The notes beneath the pieces are model-generated. The model saw only the letters and a list, made by a program, of their open reading frames with translations, did no database searches and had not been told where the DNA came from. Shown here in pieces: positions 23,947 to 32,640 of a stretch of DNA of 64,000 nucleotides. How positions within the stretch are numbered: position 1 is the stretch's first letter; every line of letters begins with the position of its first letter. The position numbers were made by a program, and so were the translations under genes. Origin of the DNA: JACVRW01 sp963751105 (GTDB lineage Bacteria > Actinomycetota > Thermoleophilia > Solirubrobacterales > Thermoleophilaceae); contig CAVVTG010000002.1 in assembly GCA_963751105.1 (NCBI GenBank), forward strand, positions 1,922,001-1,986,000, written 5' to 3'.

Positions 23947-24413
23947 TGAACGAAGGGGCTAAGACTAGACGCTGCGGGGCGTGCCGGGAGACCAAGCCCA
24001 CAACCGAGTTCGCCTGGCGCCGGAAGGACATCGGCCAGTACGACAACCTGTGCCGGCCGTGCCGAGCCGACTACCACCGGCAGCACTACCTGGCCAACCG
24101 GCAACGCTACATCGACCAAGCCAGAGATCAGAGGCAGAAACTGATGCTCGAGCGCACGACCTGGTTGCTCGAGTACTTCGCGTCCAATCACTGCGCTGAC
24201 TGCGACGAGGCCGATCCGCTCGTGCTCGAGTTCGACCACCTGCGCGACAAGTCATTCAACATCGGAGCCTCGCTCACAACTCGGCCGTGGCAGGTCATCC
24301 TCGACGAGATAGCCAAGTGTGAAGTCGTGTGCGCCAACTGTCACCGTCGGCGAACTGCCAGGCGCAGGAAATCGGTTCGGTCGGCGCTTATTGCGGCCGA
24401 AGGTCTCGATTGA
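23946..24413 (+). CDS. HNH-type zinc-binding protein/endonuclease
   Basis: A 155-residue protein with an N-terminal zinc knuckle (RRCGACRETK ... LCRPCRADYH) and a C-terminal HNH-like unit: CADCDEADPLVLEFDHL, then WQVILDEIAKCEVVCANCHRR. The paired CxxC/CxxC sites and the D-H before a long loop are typical of HNH nucleases of the His-Me finger group, here with a basic tail for DNA binding. Small proteins of this type are frequent in Actinobacteria and of unknown role. The SOS-type box at its start suggests induction by DNA damage. It ends two bases from the tRNA-Gly. Confidence 0.75.
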   Translation: MNEGAKTRRCGACRETKPTTEFAWRRKDIGQYDNLCRPCRADYHRQHYLANRQRYIDQARDQRQKLMLERTTWLLEYFASNHCADCDEADPLVLEFDHLRDKSFNIGASLTTRPWQVILDEIAKCEVVCANCHRRRTARRRKSVRSALIAAEGLD

Positions 24414-24415
24414 GG

Positions 24416-24487
24416 AGCGGGCGGCGGGAATCGAACCCGTCTCCGAGAGCTTGGAAGGCTCTTGTGCAACCGTTACACCACGCCCGC
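24416..24487 (-). tRNA. tRNA-Gly (TCC anticodon)
   Basis: A minus-strand cloverleaf: acceptor GCGGGCG/CGCCCGC, anticodon stem AGAGC/GCTCT around loop CTTCCAA (anticodon TCC), and T-loop TTCGATT. The discriminator is T, and CCA is not encoded. Confidence 0.93.
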
Positions 24488-24503
24488 GCGGTGACAACAA
24501 ATC

Positions 24504-25094
24504 CTAGCCGGACTTCACCCGCATGAGGTCCAGCACCCGCGGCACTGCCGTGACGGCCTCCGCCAGGTCGCCCTGGGAGAGCAGGATCCGGTAGACGACC
24601 GTCCCGTGGACCATGTCGGTGGACAGCTCGAGGTCGAGGTCGGGTCGCAGCTCTCCGCGCTCCAGTCCGCGCCGCAGGATCTCGCCTATCACGGCCCGAA
24701 TCGGCTGGATCAGCTCCCTCTGCACGGCCCGGTGGAGATCGGGGTCGCCCATCGACTCGGCCAGCAGGCGTGGCAGGATCCGCGGGACGGGGCCGCCCGC
24801 CGTCCGGGCCACCTGGTTGCGCAGGACGGCTGCGAAGTCGGCCTCGAGCGAGCCGGCGTCCTCGGGCGGGAACTCGGGCCGCATCTCCGCGACGGCGTCG
24901 ACGGCCAGCTCGAGCTTGGACGGCCAGCGCCGGTAGATGGTGGTCTTGCCGACCCCGGCACGGGCGGCGACGCCCTCGATGGTGAGGGCGCCGTAGCCGA
25001 TCTCGTCGAGCAGGGTGAGGGTGGCGTCGAGAATCGCCTGGTGCGCCTCGGCGCTGCGCGGGCGGCCGCGGACCGTGGCCTGCCTCACGCTCAT
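24504..25094 (-). CDS. TetR-family transcriptional regulator
   Basis: A 196-residue TetR regulator with the helix-turn-helix YGALTIEGVAARAGVGKTTI-YRRWPSK at about residues 35-62 and a ligand domain resembling the TetR_C_11/16 group. The ATG at 25094 overlaps the stop of the EmrB-like transporter (ATGA), so pump and regulator are one transcript and the protein probably represses both from the inverted repeat at 26667-26696. Confidence 0.9.
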   Translation of the reverse strand: MSVRQATVRGRPRSAEAHQAILDATLTLLDEIGYGALTIEGVAARAGVGKTTIYRRWPSKLELAVDAVAEMRPEFPPEDAGSLEADFAAVLRNQVARTAGGPVPRILPRLLAESMGDPDLHRAVQRELIQPIRAVIGEILRRGLERGELRPDLDLELSTDMVHGTVVYRILLSQGDLAEAVTAVPRVLDLMRVKSG

Positions 25095-26653
25095 GCGGTG
25101 GCCGCCACGGCCTCGGCCGCCACCCCGGCCTTCTCGGCCCGTTCCCGCTCGCGGCCCGGCAGCACTGTGAGGGCCACCGCGGCCCCGGCCAGCGCGACTC
25201 CGGCGGCCACGAGCAAGGTGGAGCCCATGGCCGAGCTGAAGGCGGTCTCGGCCGCGCGGCTCAGGGCCGCGCCGGTGTCGCCGCCGAGCCGCTCGGCCAC
25301 GGCCGTGGCGCCGCCGATCGAGCCCTCCGCGGCCTCCGCGGCCTCCGGCGGCAGAGCCTGTGCGGCGGATTCCATGTCGGCACCGTAGCCACTCGACAGG
25401 AGGCTGCCGAGAATGGCCACGCCGAGCGTGCCGCCGACCATCCGCACGGTGTCGTTCATGGCCGAGCCGACTCCCGCGTGCGCGAGCGGCAGCGAGCTCA
25501 TGATCGACTCGGTGGCCGGCGCCATGGTGGCGCCCATTCCGAACCCCATCAGGACCAGCGACGCGCCGATGAGCTCGTAGCTCGTCCCGGCGTCGGCGCC
25601 CGAGAGCAACAGCATGGACGCCGCGACGATCGTCAGCCCGGTGGCGACCACCATGCGGGTGCCGATCCGCTCCGCGAGCTTGGCCGATAGCGGTCCGCCC
25701 AGCACCAGCCCGATCGCCACCGGCACGACGCGCAGCCCTGCGGCCAGCGGGCTGTAGTCCTTCACCTCCTGCAGGTACATGGTCAGGAAGAAGATCGCCC
25801 CGAACAGGGAGAAGAACACCAGGGCAATCGACACGCTCGCCCCGGTGAAGCGCCTGACCCGGAACAGCCGCACGTCGAGCATCGGCGACGAGGTGCGCAG
25901 CTCCCATGCCACGAAGCCCGCGAGGGTGACCACGGCCACGCCGAAGGCGCCGAGCGTGACGGCGTCGGTCCAGCCCCGTTCACCGCCCGCCTCGATGATC
26001 GCCCAGGTGAGCACGCCGAGCCCGACGGTCGAGAGGAGCGCGCCGAGCGGATCGAGCCGCGACTGCTCCGGGTCGCGCGACTCGGGCACGAGCCACGGGG
26101 TCGCCAGGAGAGCCAGGGCCACGATCGGCAGGTTGACGAGGAAGACCCAGGTCCAGTCGAACTGCTCGATGAGCCAACCGCCGGCCACCGGTCCCACCGC
26201 GATTCCCAGCCCGGCCACTGCCGCCCAGATCCCGATCGCCTTCGGCCGCTCCTCGGCCGGGAAGACGTTGGTGAGGATGGAGAGCGTGGACGGCATGATG
26301 AGCGCGCCGCCCAGGCCCATGAAGGCTCGGCTGGCGATCAGCATGTCCGCTCCGGTGGCCAGCGCGGACAGCAGCGATCCTGCTCCGAACAGCAGCAGGC
26401 CGCTCACGAGGGCGAGGCGACGGCCGAAGCGGTCGCCGAGGCTGCCCATGGTCAGCAGCAGCCCGGCAAAGACCAGCGTGTAGGAGTCGACGATCCACTG
26501 AAGCTCGCTGCTCGATGCATCCAGCTCGTCCTGGATCGTCGGCAGGGCCACGTTGAGGATCGTGTTGTCGAGCGAGATGACCAGCAGGGAGACGGACAAC
26601 ACGACGAGCGTCCACCACCTGAGGTCGTAGGTCCTGCCGGTTGTCGGTGCCAT
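25091..26653 (-). CDS. DHA2-type MFS efflux transporter (EmrB/QacA-like)
   Basis: A 520-residue protein with 14 predicted helices. DHA2 signatures are LDNTILNVALPTIQDEL in helix 1, the motif GSLGDRFGRRLALV between helices 2 and 3, and motif C-like GIAVGPVAGGWLIEQ near residue 155. It should export drugs or other hydrophobic compounds using the proton gradient. It forms a coupled operon with the TetR gene behind it. A GGAGG-type ribosome-binding site precedes ATG 26653. Confidence 0.92.
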   Translation of the reverse strand: MAPTTGRTYDLRWWTLVVLSVSLLVISLDNTILNVALPTIQDELDASSSELQWIVDSYTLVFAGLLLTMGSLGDRFGRRLALVSGLLLFGAGSLLSALATGADMLIASRAFMGLGGALIMPSTLSILTNVFPAEERPKAIGIWAAVAGLGIAVGPVAGGWLIEQFDWTWVFLVNLPIVALALLATPWLVPESRDPEQSRLDPLGALLSTVGLGVLTWAIIEAGGERGWTDAVTLGAFGVAVVTLAGFVAWELRTSSPMLDVRLFRVRRFTGASVSIALVFFSLFGAIFFLTMYLQEVKDYSPLAAGLRVVPVAIGLVLGGPLSAKLAERIGTRMVVATGLTIVAASMLLLSGADAGTSYELIGASLVLMGFGMGATMAPATESIMSSLPLAHAGVGSAMNDTVRMVGGTLGVAILGSLLSSGYGADMESAAQALPPEAAEAAEGSIGGATAVAERLGGDTGAALSRAAETAFSSAMGSTLLVAAGVALAGAAVALTVLPGRERERAEKAGVAAEAVAATA

Positions 26654-26666
26654 GTCGGAGCTCCCT

Positions 26667-26696
26667 CCAATACGTTACGAGACCGTTGCGTATTGG
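26667..26696. promoter_or_regulatory. Candidate TetR operator upstream of the efflux gene
   Basis: CCAATACG (26667-26674) and CGTATTGG (26689-26696) form an 8-bp inverted repeat 14 bases apart, just upstream of the EmrB-like gene. A related element, TTTCGTAAAG with an AACGCAACAG part, follows to 26755. Position and symmetry fit TetR control. Confidence 0.5.
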
Positions 26697-26791
26697 TATG
26701 AAAGCACAGCCCAGCACAAAACGCAACAGAGCCGTTTCGTAAAGATGCCGGTCGGCCCAGATTCGGCAGTTCTGCGAGGGTTCAGCCCGCC

Positions 26792-27748
26792 GTGGGGAAG
26801 ATCGTGACGCTGGGCGAGGTCGTGGCGGACGTCTACCGCGCGCCGTCCGCAGAGGACGCCGAGCTGCCCATGATCGCCCGCCCCGGCGGGGCGCCGGCGA
26901 ACGTCGCGGTGGCCGCCGCGAGGCTGGGCGCCGAGGCGGCCTTCGTCGGCAGCCTCGGCGACGACCTGTTCGGCGAGTTCATCCTGCGCGCGCTCGACTC
27001 CTCGGGTGTGGACACGACCGCGGTTTTGCGCGAGTCGCCGCCTACTCGCACGACGCTCGCCTTCGTCGAGGTATCGGAGGACGGTGACCGCGAGTTCACG
27101 TTCTACCGCTCGAACCCCGCCGCGGACGAGCTCCTGGCTCCCGAGGACATCACCCGGGAGAGCCTCGAGGGAGCGTCGTTCGCGAACTTCGGGAGCATCC
27201 CGTTGCTCAAGGACCCGGTGCGCTCGGCCACCCACCGGTTCGCCGCGCTCGCCAAGGAGCTGGGCGTGGCCGTGGCCTTCGACGTCAACCTGCGCCGGCA
27301 CCTCTGGGACGACCTCGATGCCTTCCGAGCCGCGATCGAGCCGATGCTCGACGTCTCGGACATCGTCAAGCTGAGCGAGGACGAACTGGTGGCCGCGCTG
27401 GGAACCGAGGGCCCGGAGGAAGCGGCCAAGACCCTGCTGGGCCGGGGCGCCAGCTTGGTCCTGGTCAGCATGGGCGACGAGGGGGCCTTCTACGCCACGC
27501 GGTCGTTCCAGGGGCACGCCGATCCGTTTCGGGTGGAGCGCGTGGTGGACGCCACCGGCGCCGGCGACGCCTTCCTCGCGGCCACGCTCACCGCGCTGTC
27601 GGAGAGCCCCGGCTGGCCGGAGGACGAGACCGCGGTGAACCAGGCGGTCCGCTGGGGAACAGCGGCCGGTGCTCTCGCCTGCACCCAGCTCGGCGCCATG
27701 GGAGCCCTCCCGTCGAGAGACGAGCTCGAGCGCTTCCTCGTCAGCTGA
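26792..27748 (+). CDS. PfkB-family carbohydrate kinase (fructokinase-like)
   Basis: A 318-residue ribokinase/PfkB-fold sugar kinase from GTG 26792. Family signatures are PGGAPANVAVAAARLGAEAAF-VGSLGDD near residue 32 (PfkB signature 1) and VVDATGAGDAFLAATLTAL near residue 252 (signature 2, with the catalytic Asp in GAGD). Fructose is the most likely substrate, as EVVADVY and the G-G-A-P-A-N pattern resemble fructokinases, but the sugar is not proven. Its end overlaps the convergent ATP-grasp gene by eight bases. Confidence 0.87.
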   Translation: MGKIVTLGEVVADVYRAPSAEDAELPMIARPGGAPANVAVAAARLGAEAAFVGSLGDDLFGEFILRALDSSGVDTTAVLRESPPTRTTLAFVEVSEDGDREFTFYRSNPAADELLAPEDITRESLEGASFANFGSIPLLKDPVRSATHRFAALAKELGVAVAFDVNLRRHLWDDLDAFRAAIEPMLDVSDIVKLSEDELVAALGTEGPEEAAKTLLGRGASLVLVSMGDEGAFYATRSFQGHADPFRVERVVDATGAGDAFLAATLTALSESPGWPEDETAVNQAVRWGTAAGALACTQLGAMGALPSRDELERFLVS

Positions 27749-29195
27749 GTTTGAAGGCCAGGGCGTCCTGGCGCGGGGGCGGGTCGGCGCTTGCGTCCAC
27801 CAGCGTGCCGGCGAACTGGGAATGGATGCCCTGGATCCAGTGGCGACAGCGCCCGGTGAGCTCGTTCTCGCCTGTCTGCAGACGCCCGCGCGTGACCAAG
27901 ATGCCGAGGTCGGCTCCCTTGTAGAGATAGTCGCCGGGCCCCAGCACCCTCAGGTAAAAGCCCTCGCTGTCGTCCTGCAGGCTGTGCCAGTCGTTGCCCC
28001 AGCGGCTGAAGCTGATCCCGTTCACGCCTTCCAGCCGCCAGATGCCTGTCGCCGGCGTGGCGGTGAGCAGCTCGACCCGGTCCTCGGGCTGCTTGAGCAC
28101 GATCTGGCTCCACACGTCGGTGGCGTCGTGTTCTGACCAGCGCCGGTTGATGTCCTCCACGTCGATCTCGTAGTCCACGTCCAGGTACTCGAGCAGGTGA
28201 AAGAGGAACAACGGCACGTCGGCGTAGGCGCTGGCGCTGACGTTGGTCATCGAGCTGATCCCGCTGATCCGCGGGTTGAGCTCGCCCAGGAACAGGTCGC
28301 CGCTGTCGGCGTCCACGAGGTAATCCACCTCAAGCAGGCCGCGGTAGCCCTCCCGGGCCAGCCGGTCTCCGAGCCTGCGGGTGAGCTCGCGCGCCTTCGC
28401 GCGGTGCTCGGGCGACAGGGCCTCGGGGTAGATGTCGTTGCCGCACCAGCCGCCGCGGTAGGGCGTGAGCTCGGGATAGCCGGTCAGGTCCGTCATCACC
28501 GGCCCGACCACGGTGCCGTGCCGGGTCAGACAGGCCTCCACGGCGATGGCCCGCGGATCGATCCGGCGCATCACCTTCAGTTCCTCGGCGCACATGTCCC
28601 CGGCGTTCTCGTCCCAGTCGGCCTCGTTGCGGACGAAGAAGGTGGTCTTGCCCGAGTCCCCGTACGGCGTCTGCACCACCAGGTCGTCGCCGAGCCCGGC
28701 CGACTCGGCGAGCTCCAGCAGCTCCCGGTAGCTCTCCGCGCGGCCGAGCACATTGGGCACGCTCGGCACGCCGGCCTCGTCGCCCAACCGTGTGGTCACG
28801 ATCTTCGAGTCGAGCCGGTGGCGCAGCTCCGCCGACGGGAGGGCCACCTCGAGGCCGGCCTCGGCCGCGCACTTCTCGGTCTCCTCGTCGAAGAACACGA
28901 ACACGGCCTTGCCGCCCGGCCCGCGCGAGCGGAACAGCTCGAGCATCTCGCGGTGGCTCAGCAGGTAGTTGCAGATCTCCTCGATCGAGTCGAACTCCTC
29001 GTAGGGCCGGTCCTTCGGGACGATCACTCGCGGGTGGCTGCCCTCGAACGAGTCGAAGTAATTGACGTAGAAGAAGTTGCGGACCCAGCGGTCGATGCCG
29101 AGCAGATTGAACGCGGTCGGCGAGACGAAGTAGACCGGCGTCTCGTTCGTCCGGAAGAAGCCCCGGATCTCCGAGATGCCCCGAAGCGTGGTCAC
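27741..29195 (-). CDS. ATP-grasp enzyme (biotin carboxylase-like)
   Basis: A 484-residue ATP-grasp protein. ATP-binding elements are LRHRLDSKIVTTRLGDEAG-VPSVPN (hinge region), DDLVVQTPYGDSGKTTFFV (the P-loop-like lid) and the metal-binding LFLGELNPRISGISSMTN near residue 315. An unusual feature is the N-terminal domain of about 130 residues and the C-terminal domain of about 110 residues, which match no carboxylase I know; there is no biotin partner. It is divergent from the copper amine oxidase (35-bp gap), so a shared role in amine metabolism, for instance ligation of an amine or amino acid, is possible. Confidence 0.72.
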   Translation of the reverse strand: MTTLRGISEIRGFFRTNETPVYFVSPTAFNLLGIDRWVRNFFYVNYFDSFEGSHPRVIVPKDRPYEEFDSIEEICNYLLSHREMLELFRSRGPGGKAVFVFFDEETEKCAAEAGLEVALPSAELRHRLDSKIVTTRLGDEAGVPSVPNVLGRAESYRELLELAESAGLGDDLVVQTPYGDSGKTTFFVRNEADWDENAGDMCAEELKVMRRIDPRAIAVEACLTRHGTVVGPVMTDLTGYPELTPYRGGWCGNDIYPEALSPEHRAKARELTRRLGDRLAREGYRGLLEVDYLVDADSGDLFLGELNPRISGISSMTNVSASAYADVPLFLFHLLEYLDVDYEIDVEDINRRWSEHDATDVWSQIVLKQPEDRVELLTATPATGIWRLEGVNGISFSRWGNDWHSLQDDSEGFYLRVLGPGDYLYKGADLGILVTRGRLQTGENELTGRCRHWIQGIHSQFAGTLVDASADPPPRQDALAFKLS

Positions 29196-29230
29196 GGGCG
29201 TCGATTCTATGCCGGATAGGCTGCGCCGGC

Positions 29231-31093
29231 ATGCACCCGCTCGACCCGCTCTCTGCCGAAGAGATCCGTGCTGCCGTGGCCATCCTTCGGCGCGAGCGTG
29301 ACGTGGGGCCCAACTGGCGCTTTGGGACGATCGAGCTGAGGGAGCCCGCCAAGACCACGCTGGCCGCCGGCGACCCGATCGTCCGTGAGGCGATCGTGAG
29401 CTGCTGGAACCGCGACGACGGGCAGACCTACAAGGCGATCGTCTCGCTCGGCGCCGACCGCGTCGCCTCCTGGGAGCACCGCCCGGGCGAGCAGGCGAAC
29501 TTCACCGAGACCGAGTTCCACGAGTGCAACGCGGCGTTGCGCGGAGAGCCGAAGGTGCGGGAGGCGCTCGAGCGGCACGGGATCGAAGACATGGACCGCG
29601 TGCTCTTCGACACCTGGGCCTACGGCGGCCTGCTCGTGCCGGAGAAGTACCGCGACCGCCGGGTCGGCTGGACCGATGTCTGGGTCCACGACAAAGAGGG
29701 GTCGAACCCGTACGCCAACCCGCTCAGCGGCCTGCACTTCGTCGTCGACATGAACACGATGGAGCTGCTCGAGGTCGACGACCAGTCGTCGGTCGACCGC
29801 CCGAGGACCATGGGCGAGTACGTGCCGCGGCTCGTGCCCGGCCAGCGTCAGCGCGACGACGTCAAGCCGCTCGAGATCAGCCAGCCGGAGGGCGTGTCCT
29901 TCAACCTGGACGGCAACCTCCTGCGCTGGCAGAAGTGGTCCATGAGGCTCGGCTTCAACCCACGCGAAGGGCTGGTCATCCACGAGCTCGGTTACGAGGA
30001 CGACGACCGCGTGCGCCCGGTAGCCCACCGGATGTCCTTCGCCGAGATGGTCGTGCCCTACCGCGACCCGGGCAACGACCACAAGGCGCGTACGGCCTTC
30101 GACATCGGCGAGTGGGGCCTCGGCTTCATGACCACCTCGCTGGAGCTCGGCTGCGACTGCCTCGGGGAGATCGCCTACCTCGACGCTGTCGTGCACGACG
30201 CCCACGGCGAGCCGCGCGAGGTCAGGAACGCGATCTGCATCCACGAGGAGGACGACGCGGTCCTGTGGAAGCACGTGGACCCGGTGGCGGGAACCGAGGT
30301 GCGACGCTCGCGGCGGCTGGTCGTGTCCTTCCACGCCACCGTGGCCAACTACGAGTACCTCGTCTACTGGCGCTTCTACCAGGACGGGAACATCGAGTGC
30401 GAGGTGCGCGCCACCGGGATCATGGTCACCACACACTTCCCCGAAGGACAGCAGCCGCCCTTCGGCACGCTGGTGGACGAGCGCACCTACGCGCCGTTTC
30501 ACCAGCACTTCATCGTCGCCCGGCTCGATCTCGACGTCGACGGCGAGCACAACACCGTTCACATGACGGAGTCCGAGGCGCCGCCGGTGGGGCCCAGCAA
30601 CCCGGACGGCCTCGCCCTCGTCCAGAACAGCATCCCGCTGCGCACCGAGGAGGAGGGCAAGCAGGACTACGACTGGGGCACACAGCGGGCCTGGAAGGTC
30701 GTGAACGAAGAGGTGCGCAACGGCCTCGGCACGCCGGTCGGCTACAAGCTGGTGCCCGGCGGCGCCTTCCCTCCCATGCTCGACCCCTCGTCGCCGGTGT
30801 TCCGCCGCGCCCAGGCGATCGGCCACAGCCTGTGGGTGACGCCCTACGACGAGCACGAGCGCTGGCCGTGTGGCGAGTTCCCCGTGCAGAGCGCCGACGA
30901 CGCCGGGCTGCCGGCGTGGACCGAGGCCAACCGCTCCATCGAGAACACCGACGTGGTGCTCTGGTACGTGTTCGGGATCCATCACGTGACCCGCCCGGAG
31001 GAGTGGCCGGTGATGGCGGTCGACACCGTGTCGTTCTGGCTCAAGCCGGTCGGCTTCTTCGACCGCAACCCGGCGCTCGACGTGCCTGCGTGA
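29231..31093 (+). CDS. Copper amine oxidase (primary-amine oxidase)
   Basis: A 620-residue quinoprotein amine oxidase that turns primary amines into aldehydes, ammonia and hydrogen peroxide. The topaquinone precursor is Tyr374 in VANYEY. The catalytic base is probably Asp291 in AFDIGEWG, 83 residues before the tyrosine as in the Arthrobacter enzyme. Copper ligands are His424 and His426 (FHQHFIVA) and His585 (FGIHH). The closing VDTVSFWLKPVGFFDRNPAL is typical. There is no signal peptide, so it is cytoplasmic. It overlaps the M20 peptidase gene by GTGA and heads the amine-catabolism cluster. Confidence 0.93.
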   Translation: MHPLDPLSAEEIRAAVAILRRERDVGPNWRFGTIELREPAKTTLAAGDPIVREAIVSCWNRDDGQTYKAIVSLGADRVASWEHRPGEQANFTETEFHECNAALRGEPKVREALERHGIEDMDRVLFDTWAYGGLLVPEKYRDRRVGWTDVWVHDKEGSNPYANPLSGLHFVVDMNTMELLEVDDQSSVDRPRTMGEYVPRLVPGQRQRDDVKPLEISQPEGVSFNLDGNLLRWQKWSMRLGFNPREGLVIHELGYEDDDRVRPVAHRMSFAEMVVPYRDPGNDHKARTAFDIGEWGLGFMTTSLELGCDCLGEIAYLDAVVHDAHGEPREVRNAICIHEEDDAVLWKHVDPVAGTEVRRSRRLVVSFHATVANYEYLVYWRFYQDGNIECEVRATGIMVTTHFPEGQQPPFGTLVDERTYAPFHQHFIVARLDLDVDGEHNTVHMTESEAPPVGPSNPDGLALVQNSIPLRTEEEGKQDYDWGTQRAWKVVNEEVRNGLGTPVGYKLVPGGAFPPMLDPSSPVFRRAQAIGHSLWVTPYDEHERWPCGEFPVQSADDAGLPAWTEANRSIENTDVVLWYVFGIHHVTRPEEWPVMAVDTVSFWLKPVGFFDRNPALDVPA

Positions 31094-32383
31094 CCGACGA
31101 GGAGATCCTCGGCGCGATCGCCGCCGAGGGCGCGTGGATGGAGGAGCTGCTCGTTCGCCTGGTCGAGGCGCCCACGCTGCTGGGGCACGAGGCCGCCGGG
31201 CAGGCGGTGATGCGCGACGCGTTCTCGGAGCTCGGCCTCGAGCCCGTCGAGCTGCCGCTGGATGCGGAGGCGCTGCGCTCGCACCCCGGCGCCTCGCCGT
31301 TCAGCTGGGACGTGGCCGGCAAGGCCAACGTGGTGGCGGAGTGGACGCCCGCGGAGCCCGTGGACGGCCGCTCGCTGGTGCTCAACGGTCACATCGACGT
31401 TGTCAGCCCCGCTCCCGAGTCGATGTGGGCCTCGCCCCCGTTCGTCGCGCGGCGGGACGGCGACTGGCTCTACGGCCGGGGTGCGGGCGACATGAAGGCG
31501 GGCCTGGCCGCGATCGCCGGGGCGGTGCGCGGCCTCAAGGCACTTGGCCTGGCCCCGCGTGCCCGCGTGGACCTGCAGTCGGTGGTCGAGGAGGAGTGCA
31601 GCGGCAACGGCGCTCTCACCTGTGTGCTCGCGGGGCGCACGGCCGACGCCGCGATCTTGACCGAGCCCACCAACGGCGGCATCCAGCACTCCCAGGTCGG
31701 GGTGCTGTGGTTCGCCGTGCGAGTGGCCGGCAGGCCGGCCCACGCCGGTGATGCTCCCGAGGGGCAGAACGCGATCGAGGCAACGTTCCCGATCATCGCG
31801 GCTCTGCGTGGGCTCGAGGCGGAGCTGAACGTGGATCCCCCCTCCCCCTACGACGTGTACGACCATCCCATCAACCTCAACGTGGGCGAGATCCGGGGCG
31901 GCGACTGGCCGTCCACGGTGGCCGGCGAGAGCATCACCCGCTGCCGGCTGGCGCTGTTCCCCGGTACCGGGGTGGAGAGTCTGCAGACGTCGGGTGGAGG
32001 AGACGGTCGCCGCGGTGGCCGAGTCGGATCCGGCACTCGCCGGCTTCGAGGTGGAGGTGCTCTACGACGGATTCGCCTGCGAGGGGTACACGCTCGAGCC
32101 CGGCGCCCCGCTCGGCGAGGCGCTCGGCCGGGCGGCCAACCGGGTTGCCGGCTCCGCTCTGCCGTTCTTCGCGTCCACCGCGACCACCGACGCGCGCCAG
32201 TTCGTGCTCTACGGCGACACGCCCGCACTCTGCTTCGGTCCGCATGCCCAGGGGATCCACGGCGTGGACGAGCGGGTCTTTCTCCCCTCCGTGGTCGAGA
32301 CCGCACAGGTGCTCGCGCTCTTCATCCGCGACTGGTGCGGGTTAGTACCGTCCCCGGGGACCCCCAACCAGCTAGGAGCTTGA
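31090..32383 (+). pseudogene. M20-family peptidase/deacylase, frameshifted
   Basis: An ArgE/DapE/M20 metallohydrolase interrupted by a one-base shift at about 31985-31994. The first part runs from GTG 31090: SLVLNGHIDVVSPAPESMW (metal His/Asp), YGRGAGDMKAGLAAIAGAV (bridging Asp), LQSVVEEECSGNGAL (catalytic Glu pair) and the dimerisation domain. The second part is in another frame from about 31994 (VEETVAAVAESDPALAGFEV) to TGA 32383, and includes HGVDERVFLPSV with the last metal histidine. One extra base between CAGACG and GTGGAG explains the break. It is either a recent pseudogene or a sequencing error; all active-site residues are otherwise intact. It follows the amine oxidase by GTGA. Confidence 0.8.
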
Positions 32384-32385
32384 AC

Positions 32386-32622
32386 ATGCGCCTGAACGAC
32401 CTCATGAACAGGGCGAAGCGGATCGTGGACCAGCGCGGCGGCACGGACGCGCTCAAGGAGGACGCCCAGGAGCTGAAGGACATCGCTTCGGGCAAGGGCA
32501 CCGCCCAGGACAAGGCCAAGCGCGCCGCCGAGGCGCTGAAGGACCCCGGGGCTCCGGGCGCGCGCGACCGGCCAGCCGGCGACCGGCCGGGCGAGGAACG
32601 TCCCGGCCGCGAGCCCCGCTAG
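32386..32622 (+). CDS. Small hydrophilic helical protein
   Basis: A 78-residue protein from ATG 32386 with AGGAG eight bases before it. The first 50 residues form an amphipathic, Lys/Asp/Ala-rich helix (MNRAKRIVDQRGGTDALKED, IASGKGTAQDKAKRAAEALK); the end is Pro/Arg/Gly-rich and disordered. It resembles CsbD-like or MT0933-type small proteins, some called antitoxins, but no toxin is adjacent. Function unknown. Confidence 0.65.
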   Translation: MRLNDLMNRAKRIVDQRGGTDALKEDAQELKDIASGKGTAQDKAKRAAEALKDPGAPGARDRPAGDRPGEERPGREPR

Positions 32623-32640
32623 GCCCTACCCCCGCCCTCG

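Noticed and set aside
29207..30985. Long minus-strand frame opposite the copper amine oxidase
   Set aside because: Composition is that of a shadow frame (Val/Leu/Arg/Asp-rich, no motifs); the plus strand carries all active-site residues.
29524..32622. A 1032-residue reading frame spanning the amine oxidase and M20 genes
   Set aside because: It is an off-frame reading of the amine oxidase that happens to join the correct frame of the M20 gene; not one protein.
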